The translations under genes and the position numbers were made by a program. The notes under the pieces are model-generated. The model did not search any database. It had not been told where the DNA came from and saw nothing but the letters and a program-made list of their open reading frames with translations. Of a stretch of 64,000 bases of DNA, positions 1 to 8,697 are shown one piece after another; the stretch's first letter is position 1; every line of letters starts with the position of its first letter. Source of the DNA: Singulisphaera sp. GP187 (GTDB taxonomy: Bacteria > Planctomycetota > Phycisphaerae > Phycisphaerales > SM1A02); assembly GCA_945871915.1 (NCBI GenBank), contig CAMBXO010000010.1, positions 1 to 64,000 of the forward strand, read 5' to 3'.

Positions 1-35
1 CGTTATGAGTCACGGCTTTGCCGTGACTCATAACG
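1..35. repeat. Perfect 16-bp palindrome with 3-base loop
   Basis: Bases 1-16 and 20-35 are exact reverse complements, separated by TTT. In RNA this would form a very stable hairpin. There is no T tract on either side, so a classical rho-independent terminator is not supported, although it could end a gene lying left of the window. It directly abuts the REP-like box at 36-66, so the two may form one palindromic repeat unit. Confidence 0.8.
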
Positions 36-66
36 ACCCCCGTCCCTAGTTACCGCCCCCATCCCC
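36..66. repeat. REP-like box, left copy of an inverted pair
   Basis: The core CCCCGTCCCTAGTTACCGCC is followed by a C run and CATCC. The reverse complement of 3793-3818 gives the same string with one substitution (A to T after CCCT) and two fewer C. The pair therefore brackets clpB and the SPFH gene in inverted orientation. The style resembles REP elements mobilised by RAYT transposases; no such transposase is visible here. Confidence 0.6.
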
Positions 67-131
67 CGCTCCAATCACCCCAATCACTGGCATGCTGATT
101 GCACCGCTTTCTATTCAAGGGGACCCAACCT

Positions 132-2747
132 ATGCGCACCGACAAATTCACAACGCTTGCACAAGAGGCAATCCAAGGCGCCCAAAGCAAAGCCAACCTT
201 GATGGACACGGCGAACTCAGTCCTCTTCATCTTTTGCTTTCCATGCTCGATGAAAAAGGTGGTGTCGCGAGCAGCATTCTGCAGCGATGCGGTATTGAGC
301 CTTCGCGCCTTGCGGATGTGGTCGATGCGGAGTTGCGTCGACTTCCCAAGGTGCAAGGTGCGCAGGCGACACCAAGCCAGCCGTTCATTCAAGTGCTGAC
401 GGATGCGGAGCGTGAAGCTCAACGAATGAAGGACACATATGTCAGCACCGAGCATCTTTTGCTTGCCCTCGTCGAAACGAAAACGATTGCCAAGGAAGCA
501 CTCAGCACGCTCGGCGTAAGCAAGTCTCGTGTGCAAAGTGCCATTGACTCCATTCGCAAGACCAGTGGCGTGAGTGGCGTGAACGATCCAAATGCCGAGG
601 GCGGCATGGAGGCACTCAAGAAATATGCCATTGACCTCACTGAGCGCGCTCAAAGTGGAAAGCTTGATCCCGTCATTGGGCGAGACGAAGAAATTCGTCG
701 CTGTATGCAGGTGCTCAGTCGTCGGAGCAAAAATAATCCGGTATTGATAGGTGAGCCTGGCGTTGGCAAGACCGCCATTGCAGAAGGGCTTGCTCAGCGC
801 ATCGTCAACGGTGATTGCCCCGAAGGCATGAAGGGGTCTCGCATCATGGCGCTGGATGTAGGGCAATTGCTCGCCGGTGCAAAGTTCCGTGGCGAGTTCG
901 AAGAGCGGCTCAAGGCCGTTCTTCGTGAGGTTTCGGCAAGTGAAGGCAGCGTGATTGTTTTCATCGACGAGTTGCACACAATTGTTGGCGCCGGTCAAAC
1001 GGAAGGCAGTCCAAGCGCCGGGAATCTTCTTAAGCCTGCGCTTTCTCGCGGTGAATTGCACTGCATCGGAGCCACCACTCTTGGGGAGTACCGCAAACAC
1101 ATCGAGAAGGATCCGGCATTCGAACGCCGCTTTCAGCCGGTCTTTGTTGGTGAGCCGAGTGTCGAAGACACCATTGCAATTCTGCGTGGACTGAAGGCGC
1201 GATATGAGGCGCACCACGGTGTTCGCATTCAGGATGGAGCCATCGTGAGCGCGGCAACACTCAGCCACCGCTACATCGCCGATCGATTTCTTCCTGACAA
1301 GGCGATCGATCTGCTGGACGAGGCGGCGAGCCGCTTGCGAATGGAGAACGACAGCATGCCGGCGAGCATTGATGAAATCCGTCGTGAGGTGATGCGGTTG
1401 GAAATTGAGCGTGAAGCGTTGAAACTGGAAAAGGATCCCGAAAGCAAGAAGCGCCTCGATTCCATCGAGGGTGAACTCGCGGGTCTGCACGAACGAAATC
1501 GCAAATTGACGGCTCAGTGGGAAGTGGAAAAGAAAGATCTCGACGCGATCAAGGCGTGCAAGAAGGAGATGGATCACAAGCAGACCGAGTTGGATCAGGC
1601 GCAACGAGCGGGCCAATTAGAAAAAGCCGCGCGAATTCAATATGGCGACATGCGAGATCTCTTGGCCCGCCTCAAACAAACCGAGGCCGCTCTTCACAAA
1701 CGGCTTGAGGCCGGAACGGCTCTCGTTCATGAGGAGGTCGACAGCGAACAAATCGCCGCGGTGGTTGGAAAGTGGACTGGAATCCCTGTGAGCCGCCTGA
1801 TCGAGAGCGAGCGGGAAAAACTTCTACGAATGGAGGAGCAACTTGGCCATCGCGTGATCGGACAGCGCGAGGCCGTGACTGCTGTCAGCGAAGCGGTTCG
1901 AAGGAGTCGCGCGGGTCTCGGCGAGGCTCATCGGCCGATCGGAAGTTTTTTGTTTCTTGGGCCAACGGGAGTTGGCAAAACGGAATTGTGCAAAGCCCTT
2001 GCGGAATTTCTCTTTGACACGGAAGACGCCATGGTTCGGATGGATATGAGCGAATTCATGGAGCAGCATTCCGTGGCGCGCCTTATTGGAGCACCACCTG
2101 GTTATGTCGGGTACGAGGAGGGCGGTCGGCTTACCGAGGCGGTGCGCCGCAGGCCGTATGCGGTCGTGCTCTTTGATGAATTGGAAAAGGCTCACCCCGA
2201 TGTGAGTAATGTTCTCCTGCAGGTGCTTGATGATGGTCGCCTAACCGACGGACAGGGTCGCACGGTTGATTTCACCAATTGCATCATTGTCATGACCAGC
2301 AACATTGGTGCGCAGGCGATTCTTGAAATGGCCGAGAAAGGTGAGCCGGAGGAAATGATCGAGGCCCATGTTCGCACGCTGCTGAAGAAGCACCTGCGAC
2401 CCGAACTCCTCAATCGCATTGATGAAACCATTGTCTTTCACCAATTGAGTCGCAAGGATCTTGCGGGAATTGTGCAAGTGCAAATGGGCGGACTGCGAAA
2501 GCGGTTGAAGGCACGCGGGCTTGACCTTGAAATTTCACCCGCAGCGGTGAAGGCGCTTGCCGACGAGGGCTATGACCCTGTCTTTGGTGCACGGCCACTG
2601 AAGCGTGTGATTCAGCAGCGATTGGAAAATGCGATCGCTGGAAAACTTTTAGAGGGCGCATTTGGAGATGGCGACACGGTTCAGGTGGATTACTTGGGCA
2701 AGGCATTTAGTCTGCGAAAAGTTCAGGCGTCGATTCGGACGCAATAA
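132..2747 (+). CDS. clpB: ATP-dependent chaperone ClpB (disaggregase)
   Basis: Cytoplasmic hexameric AAA+ disaggregase that works with DnaK to rescue aggregated proteins. The 871-residue product has the full ClpB order: an N-terminal Clp repeat domain (about residues 1-145), first AAA+ module with Walker A GEPGVGKT and Walker B VIVFIDE, a middle coiled coil rich in Lys/Glu (about 400-530), and second AAA+ module with GPTGVGKT and VVLFDE. Length is close to the usual 860. I chose the ATG at 132 because it starts the conserved N-domain and has an AAGGGGA ribosome site upstream; a TTG at 99 would add eleven unsupported residues. It stands alone, without dnaK or grpE next to it. I see no clear heat-shock promoter or CIRCE-like operator in the 96 bases upstream. 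Confidence 0.97.
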   Translation: MRTDKFTTLAQEAIQGAQSKANLDGHGELSPLHLLLSMLDEKGGVASSILQRCGIEPSRLADVVDAELRRLPKVQGAQATPSQPFIQVLTDAEREAQRMKDTYVSTEHLLLALVETKTIAKEALSTLGVSKSRVQSAIDSIRKTSGVSGVNDPNAEGGMEALKKYAIDLTERAQSGKLDPVIGRDEEIRRCMQVLSRRSKNNPVLIGEPGVGKTAIAEGLAQRIVNGDCPEGMKGSRIMALDVGQLLAGAKFRGEFEERLKAVLREVSASEGSVIVFIDELHTIVGAGQTEGSPSAGNLLKPALSRGELHCIGATTLGEYRKHIEKDPAFERRFQPVFVGEPSVEDTIAILRGLKARYEAHHGVRIQDGAIVSAATLSHRYIADRFLPDKAIDLLDEAASRLRMENDSMPASIDEIRREVMRLEIEREALKLEKDPESKKRLDSIEGELAGLHERNRKLTAQWEVEKKDLDAIKACKKEMDHKQTELDQAQRAGQLEKAARIQYGDMRDLLARLKQTEAALHKRLEAGTALVHEEVDSEQIAAVVGKWTGIPVSRLIESEREKLLRMEEQLGHRVIGQREAVTAVSEAVRRSRAGLGEAHRPIGSFLFLGPTGVGKTELCKALAEFLFDTEDAMVRMDMSEFMEQHSVARLIGAPPGYVGYEEGGRLTEAVRRRPYAVVLFDELEKAHPDVSNVLLQVLDDGRLTDGQGRTVDFTNCIIVMTSNIGAQAILEMAEKGEPEEMIEAHVRTLLKKHLRPELLNRIDETIVFHQLSRKDLAGIVQVQMGGLRKRLKARGLDLEISPAAVKALADEGYDPVFGARPLKRVIQQRLENAIAGKLLEGAFGDGDTVQVDYLGKAFSLRKVQASIRTQ

Positions 2748-2826
2748 ACGGGCATTGCTCTTGTGAAATCCTGTGAAGTGTCAATCGCGGACCTTTCCTC
2801 CATAACTGGGGGGTTACCATTCTGCG

Positions 2827-3789
2827 ATGGCTCCTACAACTTTGACAGAGAAGAATCTCAAGGCGTGGTCCGGGTGGCTCGTTCTTGTTGCACACCTCGC
2901 TGCGATCGTCGTAGTTTTCTTGTTGTTCAGGAAAGCCGGACGCGATGAATACCCTCGCGATCTAACGCCTGTTTGGTCGGCGATTGGATTGGGAGTCGTG
3001 GTTTTGCTTATGTTCGTCGGCTATTTCGTCGTCAATCCGGGCGACAGCCGAGTCATCCTTTTCTTTGGAACTTATCGCGGCACGGTTCGGACATCCGGGT
3101 TTCATTGGGTCAATCCGTTTTCGATTACGCGACGGGTCACTCTGCGGGCCCGCAGTCTGGAAACAGGTGCTACGCCGACTCCCGAAGTAAGAGATCCTGC
3201 GAATATCAATCTCGGCATTCGAACGCCTCGGGGAATGTCTCGAGGCACTCCTCTCAAGGTGAACGACCGCGACGGAAACCCAATCGACATTGCCGCCGTT
3301 GTCGTGTGGCGGGTGGTGGACACCGCCAAGGCGCTTTTTGCAGTCGATGATTATGAACGCTTTGTGGCCATTCAGTCTGAGAGTGCACTTCGAAACCTAG
3401 CAAGTCAGTACCACTACGACCTTCCTGATGACAGCAACACTCCAAGTCTCCGGGGCAATACGGAATTGGTCGGTGAGAAACTTCGAGAGGAATTGCATCA
3501 GCGACTCATGGTGGCTGGTGTTGAAGTGGACGAAGCCAGGATCAGCAGCCTTGCGTACGCACCCGAAATTGCGGCCGTTATGTTGCGGCGTCAGCAGGCA
3601 ACCGCTGTCATTGCGGCGCGGACGAAGATTGTTGAGGGGGCGGTTGGCATGGTGGAACTCGCTCTTGCTCGGCTGGAGGAGAAGGGCCTGCTCAAACCGA
3701 GTGAGGAAGAACGCGCCCGCATGGTCGGCAACATGCTTGTGGTCTTGTGCAGTGAACAAACTGTGCAGCCGGTTGTGAGTGCGGGGTGA
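2827..3789 (+). CDS. SPFH/Band-7 family membrane protein
   Basis: A 320-residue membrane protein of the stomatin/prohibitin/flotillin superfamily. Two hydrophobic segments (about residues 16-34 and 49-68) are followed by a Band-7 domain that opens with NPGDSRVILFFG and contains the characteristic valine-rich core around DIAAVVVWRVVD. An Ala/Arg-rich amphipathic stretch (about 245-275) ends the domain. Such proteins form oligomeric scaffolds in the inner membrane and often modulate proteases or lipid domains; the exact role here is unknown. It follows clpB by 79 bases on the same strand and has a GGGGGG ribosome site at a rather long distance. The clpB neighbour is compatible with a protein-quality-control role, but that is inference. 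Confidence 0.85.
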   Translation: MAPTTLTEKNLKAWSGWLVLVAHLAAIVVVFLLFRKAGRDEYPRDLTPVWSAIGLGVVVLLMFVGYFVVNPGDSRVILFFGTYRGTVRTSGFHWVNPFSITRRVTLRARSLETGATPTPEVRDPANINLGIRTPRGMSRGTPLKVNDRDGNPIDIAAVVVWRVVDTAKALFAVDDYERFVAIQSESALRNLASQYHYDLPDDSNTPSLRGNTELVGEKLREELHQRLMVAGVEVDEARISSLAYAPEIAAVMLRRQQATAVIAARTKIVEGAVGMVELALARLEEKGLLKPSEEERARMVGNMLVVLCSEQTVQPVVSAG

Positions 3790-3792
3790 TGA

Positions 3793-3818
3793 GGATGGGC
3801 GGTAACAAGGGACGGGGC
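3793..3818. repeat. REP-like box, right copy of an inverted pair
   Basis: The plus strand carries GGATG, GGCGGTAAC, A, AGGGACGGGG, which is the reverse complement of the box at 36-66 with one mismatch and a two-base length difference. It starts a few bases after the SPFH stop codon and ends exactly where the broken minus-strand gene (3820-4128) loses its recognisable sequence, so it marks a rearrangement junction. Confidence 0.6.
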
Positions 3819-3819
3819 T

Positions 3820-4128
3820 CGTGAACGCTCGGATGACATTGGGATCAACATCCGAACCAACACAAAAGCGACAAACAAACTCTGGAAACCACCGGCTATA
3901 GGTTTCGATGTTTTGCATGCCACCTCGAACATAGCGAGGATGATTCCCATAGAGCGAAAAGGCGACGACATTCCGAATCGCTGTTTCATTCTGTTCTGCA
4001 ACGCGAATCTTTGCAGTGTTTCCAAAGCGCCCCAAGTTTTCGGAGGTGCGCCTTATGAAACGGCCGAGAACCCGGCGAACAATCCCTTGCCCCTGGACAG
4101 GATTCACGCACCCATCATACCGTCGCAT
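3820..4128 (-). pseudogene. 5' fragment of a glycosyltransferase-like gene, truncated at the repeat
   Basis: This stretch is a real gene remnant. On the minus strand an ATG at 4128 directly follows the stop of the GT2 gene (TGA-ATG), as in the rest of the operon. The translation contains VVAFSLYGNHPRYVRGGM and continues YSRWFPEFVCRF and SDVDPNVI. That arrangement (aFSL-G-P-Y, then a Trp-containing uptake into a central beta strand) matches, as I remember it, the N-terminus of a family of polysaccharide-locus glycosyltransferase-like proteins. After about 100 residues the similarity stops at the REP-like box. The frame has no stop there and would run antisense into the SPFH gene to 3397, giving a chimeric 243-residue peptide. 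The catalytic remainder is absent, so I call it a pseudogene. Confidence 0.6.
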
Positions 4129-5082
4129 TCAAACAAGACGGCGAGTCAGTCGCTCGATGCATCTGGGTACCCCAGTCAACAGAGCATAAGCGCAACCGAT
4201 TCGCAGAGACTTCCGTGATGCTGCCCCTTCTGCGACTGCGGTCGCAAGGAACTGCTGTCGCGTCATTCCATCAGTCTGCCGCAATCGCGCAAAGTCACAC
4301 ACAAGGTTCCGATAGTTGCGGCGAAGAAAACTCCGCCCACCGCGACTGAGCGCACTCTCCCCCAAAAACAACCGGTAGCAGCGTTGTAATGCCAGCACCT
4401 CTGGGAGGAATGGGCCTGTTGATGTATCCGCGCTGTCCTGACACGCGTGGGATCGATACTTGACATACGAATCGAGCAGGACGACTGCTCGTCCGTCGCG
4501 CGCTGCCTCGAGAACAAATGGTCGATCAAAGACCTTCCCAAATGTCTCGAGGCACAGCGGGGTTCGCTTTAAGACATCTGTGCGATAGATAACTGAACAG
4601 AATGGCATCTGGAATCCTCTGTACAGACGCGCGGCCAGTTGGGCTGCAGTATCACTGGCACATCGCCGTGGATCGACCTCTGACCAGCCCGCCTGTTCTG
4701 GCTCACTGTAAATCCGCATCCCAGACACGACCACAGTCGAACCTGATGTCTTACAAATGGCGTGGGCTGCATGATTGAGATACAAGGGGTGCAGGAGATC
4801 ATCGTCATGGAACAACATGGTCCACGGACCGCGCGCCAGCTCTTTCAGGTCAATCCAACACGCACGAGGGTCGTTCGATCCCCTCCGAACCAACTCGACT
4901 CCACGCGACCGAAACTTACTTACGACTGCTGCGGTGTCATCCGTGCTTCCGTTATCCAACACGCAGATTCGGCATGCGGACCGCTGCTGGGCCAGAAGCG
5001 ACTCGAGCGTCGCGCCAATCAACGACTGTCGGTTATAAGTAAGTACGAGAATCTCAATTTCCGGTAGCAGGCTCCGGTTCAT
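4129..5082 (-). CDS. Family 2 glycosyltransferase
   Basis: A 317-residue GT-A fold enzyme that transfers a sugar from a nucleotide donor onto a growing surface glycan, acting on the cytoplasmic side of the membrane. The N-terminus has the family signature EIEILVLTYNR and LDNGSTDDT, and FHDDDLL supplies the metal-binding acidic motif near residue 95. The rest lacks membrane segments. The start ATG overlaps the stop of the upstream GT10 gene by 4 bases, so translation is coupled. It lies near the end of the polysaccharide operon. Donor and acceptor cannot be read from sequence. Confidence 0.88.
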   Translation of the reverse strand: MNRSLLPEIEILVLTYNRQSLIGATLESLLAQQRSACRICVLDNGSTDDTAAVVSKFRSRGVELVRRGSNDPRACWIDLKELARGPWTMLFHDDDLLHPLYLNHAAHAICKTSGSTVVVSGMRIYSEPEQAGWSEVDPRRCASDTAAQLAARLYRGFQMPFCSVIYRTDVLKRTPLCLETFGKVFDRPFVLEAARDGRAVVLLDSYVKYRSHACQDSADTSTGPFLPEVLALQRCYRLFLGESALSRGGRSFLRRNYRNLVCDFARLRQTDGMTRQQFLATAVAEGAASRKSLRIGCAYALLTGVPRCIERLTRRLV

Positions 5083-6206
5083 TCATCCTCCGCCCTGCCA
5101 TGAAGCATCTCGACAATCCATTCCGCAAACCCTTCGTAGGTGTGCCGCTGACCTCGTCGAGACGCGAGAAACTCCTGCCCCGCATCAACGATCGATGACC
5201 ATTCTGATTCTGGCATGTGCTCCATACGATCCACTATTGATCGCGTCGAGCCGCAATCTACGGCATTGACGCACGCCTCTGGCGGCACATGTTGAGCAAT
5301 ATCCGGAGCGCCCCAATACACCGGCACCGTCCCGGACACCAAGCCGTCGATGAGTTTTTCTGTCACATACCCTGGAAATGCCAGGTTTTCGTAGGCAATA
5401 GTAAAACGGTAGCGACGCAACGTGTTGTGCTTGTCATCGCACGAACCATGAAGGGCGGATCGCATTTCATACAATTGGCGTGCGCGCTCCGTGGGTAAGT
5501 TGCTCAAGTCATCCCAGCCTCGACCGAAGACGTCAACCATGCCTTTCGCTCCAAGCATTTCCAGCAATTCAAGTCGCGCATCGTGAAGTTGAAGGTGCCG
5601 TGTCGATTGAAATGTGGGCGAGAGACTCCTTCGAAACCTATGTCGCACCATCCGAAGCCTTTCTTTGAAAGTGCGCCGTCGTGACCACCCGCATTCTCGC
5701 CAGTACTTGTTGGCGGCCACCAACACGGCACCGCTGCGAACCGACCATGGCACTGATTGGGATGCGCTTCCACGCCAATAACTTGGAAAGGCAAGGCGCC
5801 AATGATGTGATGGCCTCAGTGATTTGGATCGTCTGAAGATTTCTCCTGGGCCAATACAATGGCGAAACTCTTGACGCGATCGGATGAGGTGATCGACCTG
5901 CCGAAACGCAACCAGTGGCGATTCAAGCATGGTAAGAATCCCGGCAACCGCACCGCGGCGACAAAGTTCTGCGCCGTGCCACGCCGACATTTCCTGAACG
6001 ATATGAACCTCGTTGGCTCGCCACTGCCCAGTTTGCACACGCTGCAGTGCGACATCACCCGATGCAACTTCAATTCCGAATTCTTCCTGTCGCTCATAAA
6101 GACTCGTCATCCAAGCAGAACCCGGAAATTGCCGTGACCACGCCCGATCCCGAAGTCGGTCCTCATGGAACTGTTTGATGTCAATGCAAAGGGCGACTTT
6201 CATCAT
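5079..6206 (-). CDS. Family 10 glycosyltransferase (alpha-1,3/4-fucosyltransferase-like)
   Basis: The C-terminal third holds the hallmark of GT10 enzymes: a FTIAYEN strand, then PGYVTEKLIDGLVSGTVPVYWG, where Tyr, Glu and Lys of the YVTEK motif contact GDP-fucose in characterised family members. The product is 375 residues with no signal peptide or membrane segment, so it is a cytoplasmic enzyme acting on a lipid-linked glycan. Fucosyl transfer is the family's usual reaction, though other 6-deoxy donors are possible. No GDP-fucose synthesis genes are present in this window. It overlaps its neighbours by 4 bases on both sides, inside the polysaccharide operon. Confidence 0.85.
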   Translation of the reverse strand: MMKVALCIDIKQFHEDRLRDRAWSRQFPGSAWMTSLYERQEEFGIEVASGDVALQRVQTGQWRANEVHIVQEMSAWHGAELCRRGAVAGILTMLESPLVAFRQVDHLIRSRQEFRHCIGPGEIFRRSKSLRPSHHWRLAFPSYWRGSASQSVPWSVRSGAVLVAANKYWRECGWSRRRTFKERLRMVRHRFRRSLSPTFQSTRHLQLHDARLELLEMLGAKGMVDVFGRGWDDLSNLPTERARQLYEMRSALHGSCDDKHNTLRRYRFTIAYENLAFPGYVTEKLIDGLVSGTVPVYWGAPDIAQHVPPEACVNAVDCGSTRSIVDRMEHMPESEWSSIVDAGQEFLASRRGQRHTYEGFAEWIVEMLHGRAEDE

Positions 6207-6931
6207 GGGCTATCTAGGTCTCGAACCGAGCCCGTCCGATCGCCCCCGCCGGCCGGGGAACACTCGCGACGAGCGCTTCGATCTATGAATATCCCATTGG
6301 TGCCGTTGTTCACAACCAGTAAGTAGTCAATGGAATTCATGAACGCAGTGAGAGCAGATTCGTTCCGATTGATTTCGAGGACGACAACCATCGGACGAAA
6401 TCTTCCCCAGTCATTACTTCTCAAAATCTGCAACTCAAGCCCTTCAACATCGACCGACATGAAATCGATCGCACCATGTGGTCGATGCTCCTCCAGAACC
6501 GATAGGAGCGAACGAACCGGCACTGCAACGGTGTCAAGAATTCGATAGCCGTCCTTCAAGTACAGCTCTGCATCGGCTCTGCTAAAGGTGGAGAGCGTGC
6601 TCGCACTCATTCGGTAGAACGGAAGTTCGCCTGCAACATCACTTATGCCAACTTGCAAGTTGATGTCAGTAGGGCGCATTCTCGCCAACGCACGGTGCGC
6701 GTCTGGGTCTGGCTCTATATTGATTCCAGTGGCACCCCTACGGAAGAATCTGAAGGTATTGCTGAGGTGAGTCGGGTGGTTTGCTCCAATGTCAATATAG
6801 AAGGGCCGCTCGATTCCGAGAATTGCGTCAAGTAGGAGGTCCTCTCCATACTGGCTGTAGGAGCCAAAGACATGCTTGCGAACAAAATTCGTCCAGCGCC
6901 TGCGGAGCTTTCGGGTTGAAAGGAGTCTCAT
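6203..6931 (-). CDS. FkbM family SAM-dependent methyltransferase
   Basis: A 242-residue methyltransferase that probably O-methylates a sugar of the surface glycan. The FkbM-type SAM site is visible: YIDIGANHP (motif I, about residue 48), INIEPDP (motif II), and FMSVDVEGLE followed by VVVLEIN. An SQYGEDLLL segment before motif I is also typical of the family. Its stop overlaps the start of the GT10 gene by 4 bases; the upstream TPP-enzyme gene ends 44 bases before its ATG. O-methylated deoxysugars are common in bacterial polysaccharides, which fits this operon; the target hydroxyl is unknown. Confidence 0.88.
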   Translation of the reverse strand: MRLLSTRKLRRRWTNFVRKHVFGSYSQYGEDLLLDAILGIERPFYIDIGANHPTHLSNTFRFFRRGATGINIEPDPDAHRALARMRPTDINLQVGISDVAGELPFYRMSASTLSTFSRADAELYLKDGYRILDTVAVPVRSLLSVLEEHRPHGAIDFMSVDVEGLELQILRSNDWGRFRPMVVVLEINRNESALTAFMNSIDYLLVVNNGTNGIFIDRSARRECSPAGGGDRTGSVRDLDSP

Positions 6932-6975
6932 GGATCCGTATTCCGTTGCGACATATTTGAGTGCGACGCTCGGTG

Positions 6976-8697
6976 CTAAGTCGATTCCATTTCAATTGAC
7001 TTGCTATGAGGCTCCATTTGCGAAATCGGTCTACCGAACGCAAGTTTGGGATACGCATTTGCCATGGTGTGCACCTTTACCTCGAGCAAGTATGGTGTCG
7101 ACGGGTCGCTAAAACAGCGTTGGAGGGCTGCATCAACTTCATCCGGAGTCTCAATAGATGCCGATTGAATCCCATATGCCAACGCAATGCGCGCGAAGTT
7201 TGGTGCGCTGTATCCCCAGAGTGTTGAGTGATAACGACCTTTGAAATACGCCTCTTGGAATTGTCGAACCATTCCGTGACAACCGTTGTTCACAACAACA
7301 ATCTTGAGTGGCAATCCGAGACGTATGACAGTCTGCAATTCCTGAATATTCAACTGGAACCCACCATCTCCCGCGATAACTACAACTTGTCCGCCGGCGG
7401 CCAATGCACACCCGATCGCGGTCGGCAGGGCGAAACCCATGGCGCCCATTCCGCCAGAGGTCATGAATCGTTGATTCGATGCAAGCTGAAGTGATTGCGC
7501 TGCCCATTGCTGGTGCTGCCCTACATCCGAGACAAATGCGGCGGCCGACTCCGCGTGCCGCGAAATTTGATGCATCAGTTTATTTGGATTAATCCCATCG
7601 AAACCTGTCGATTCTGCTGTGTCTGGCCACTCTGCCCGAAGCATGTCGAGCCTAGTTCGCCACTCGTTCCACGATGACGAGTTGAGATCGCTGTGTTCTG
7701 CTGCATGATCCAAGAATGGGGCAAGCTCAGATATGAGGGTGTCACAGCCGGTGACTCGATTGTTCATCTCACCCGGTTCGCAGTCCACATGAAATATGGA
7801 TCGCGTGCCCTTAAATTCAGCTGTGTCCGATCCGGTTTGACGGACATCGAGACGGCTTCCGAGAACCACCAGCATGTCGCACTCACTGATTGCAAGATTT
7901 CCCCAGCGATTACCATAACTTCCAATGAGGCCAACCCGAAGCGGATCGCTGGATGGCAAGACATCTACTGCCATCAGCGAGTTCACCACCGGGATGCCAA
8001 CGGCTCTCACAAATCTTCGAAATTCCGAGATGGCTCTCGCCGATCGAATTCCGCCGCCGCCAAGGATGAGTGGTCGATCCGCTCGCTTGATTGCAGCTTG
8101 GCAGCGCTGCCAGAACGGTGCGAGTTCGGTGTTGAGCGATGGTGCAATTTCGCCAGGTGCGACAATCGGAACACTTTCATACTTTGACCGTTGAACATCC
8201 ATTGGAATATCGAGCAACACCGGTCCCGGTCGCCCAGACATTGCAACACGAAACGCATCATCAAGCAGTTGCGAGAGGTGCTCTGGGCGTTCAATCAACT
8301 TTGCAAATTTGGTAATCGGCTTGGCCATAGAGACGATGTCGGTCTCTTGGAACCCAAGCTGCCGAATCGCACGGGAGCCTTTCAATTCGGCTCGATTCAC
8401 TTGGCCAGTGATAAAGACAGCTGGAGTTGAATCGAAATAGCAACTTCCAATTGCGGTGAGGAGATTTGTGGCACCCGGTCCGCTCGTTGCCATCGCCACC
8501 CCTGGAATACCGGTGAATCGTGCCGTGCCCTCAGCAGCAAATCCCGCCCCTTGCTCGTGATGCATACTCACAACCCGAACCGTGGACTTTTCACGAAGCG
8601 CGTCAATCAAGAACGTAATCATTCCGCCAGAAAGTTCAAAGACATGCGTAACGCCTCGTCGTTGAAGTTCTATCGCTATGTATTCAGCCGCAATCAT
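6976..8697 (-). CDS. TPP-dependent acetolactate-synthase-like enzyme, YerE candidate
   Basis: A 573-residue member of the acetohydroxyacid synthase superfamily with all three domains. The catalytic glutamate lies at E48 (MHHEQGAGFAAEG), the middle domain carries a GSRLDVR-type segment, and the TPP/Mg site is GDGGFQLN with a downstream NNG. True acetolactate synthase is normally beside its small subunit IlvN; here the neighbours are rfbH, an SDR gene and sugar-transfer genes. In Yersinia pseudotuberculosis O:VI the homologous YerE uses TPP and FAD to add a two-carbon unit from pyruvate to CDP-4-keto-3,6-dideoxyglucose. The same role is inferred here from context. It overlaps the SDR gene by 4 bases. 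Alternative: another sugar-modifying carboligase. Confidence 0.8.
   Translation of the reverse strand: MIAAEYIAIELQRRGVTHVFELSGGMITFLIDALREKSTVRVVSMHHEQGAGFAAEGTARFTGIPGVAMATSGPGATNLLTAIGSCYFDSTPAVFITGQVNRAELKGSRAIRQLGFQETDIVSMAKPITKFAKLIERPEHLSQLLDDAFRVAMSGRPGPVLLDIPMDVQRSKYESVPIVAPGEIAPSLNTELAPFWQRCQAAIKRADRPLILGGGGIRSARAISEFRRFVRAVGIPVVNSLMAVDVLPSSDPLRVGLIGSYGNRWGNLAISECDMLVVLGSRLDVRQTGSDTAEFKGTRSIFHVDCEPGEMNNRVTGCDTLISELAPFLDHAAEHSDLNSSSWNEWRTRLDMLRAEWPDTAESTGFDGINPNKLMHQISRHAESAAAFVSDVGQHQQWAAQSLQLASNQRFMTSGGMGAMGFALPTAIGCALAAGGQVVVIAGDGGFQLNIQELQTVIRLGLPLKIVVVNNGCHGMVRQFQEAYFKGRYHSTLWGYSAPNFARIALAYGIQSASIETPDEVDAALQRCFSDPSTPYLLEVKVHTMANAYPKLAFGRPISQMEPHSKSIEMEST

Noticed and set aside
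1-35. CRISPR repeat
   Set aside because: Only one copy of the palindrome is present and there are no spaced direct repeats anywhere in the window.
111-1616. A 501-codon open frame on the minus strand opposite clpB
   Set aside because: It is antisense to well-conserved ClpB motifs, its translation has no recognisable domain, and no ribosome site or coupling supports it. Long antisense frames arise from codon bias at this base composition.
3397-3819. Continuation of the broken minus-strand gene into the SPFH gene
   Set aside because: Similarity ends at the REP-like box; beyond it the frame is an antisense shadow of the SPFH coding sequence.
6976-8697. Ordinary acetolactate synthase of branched-chain amino acid synthesis
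   Set aside because: No ilvN or ilvC is near, and both flanks are sugar-pathway genes; kept as an alternative in the gene entry.
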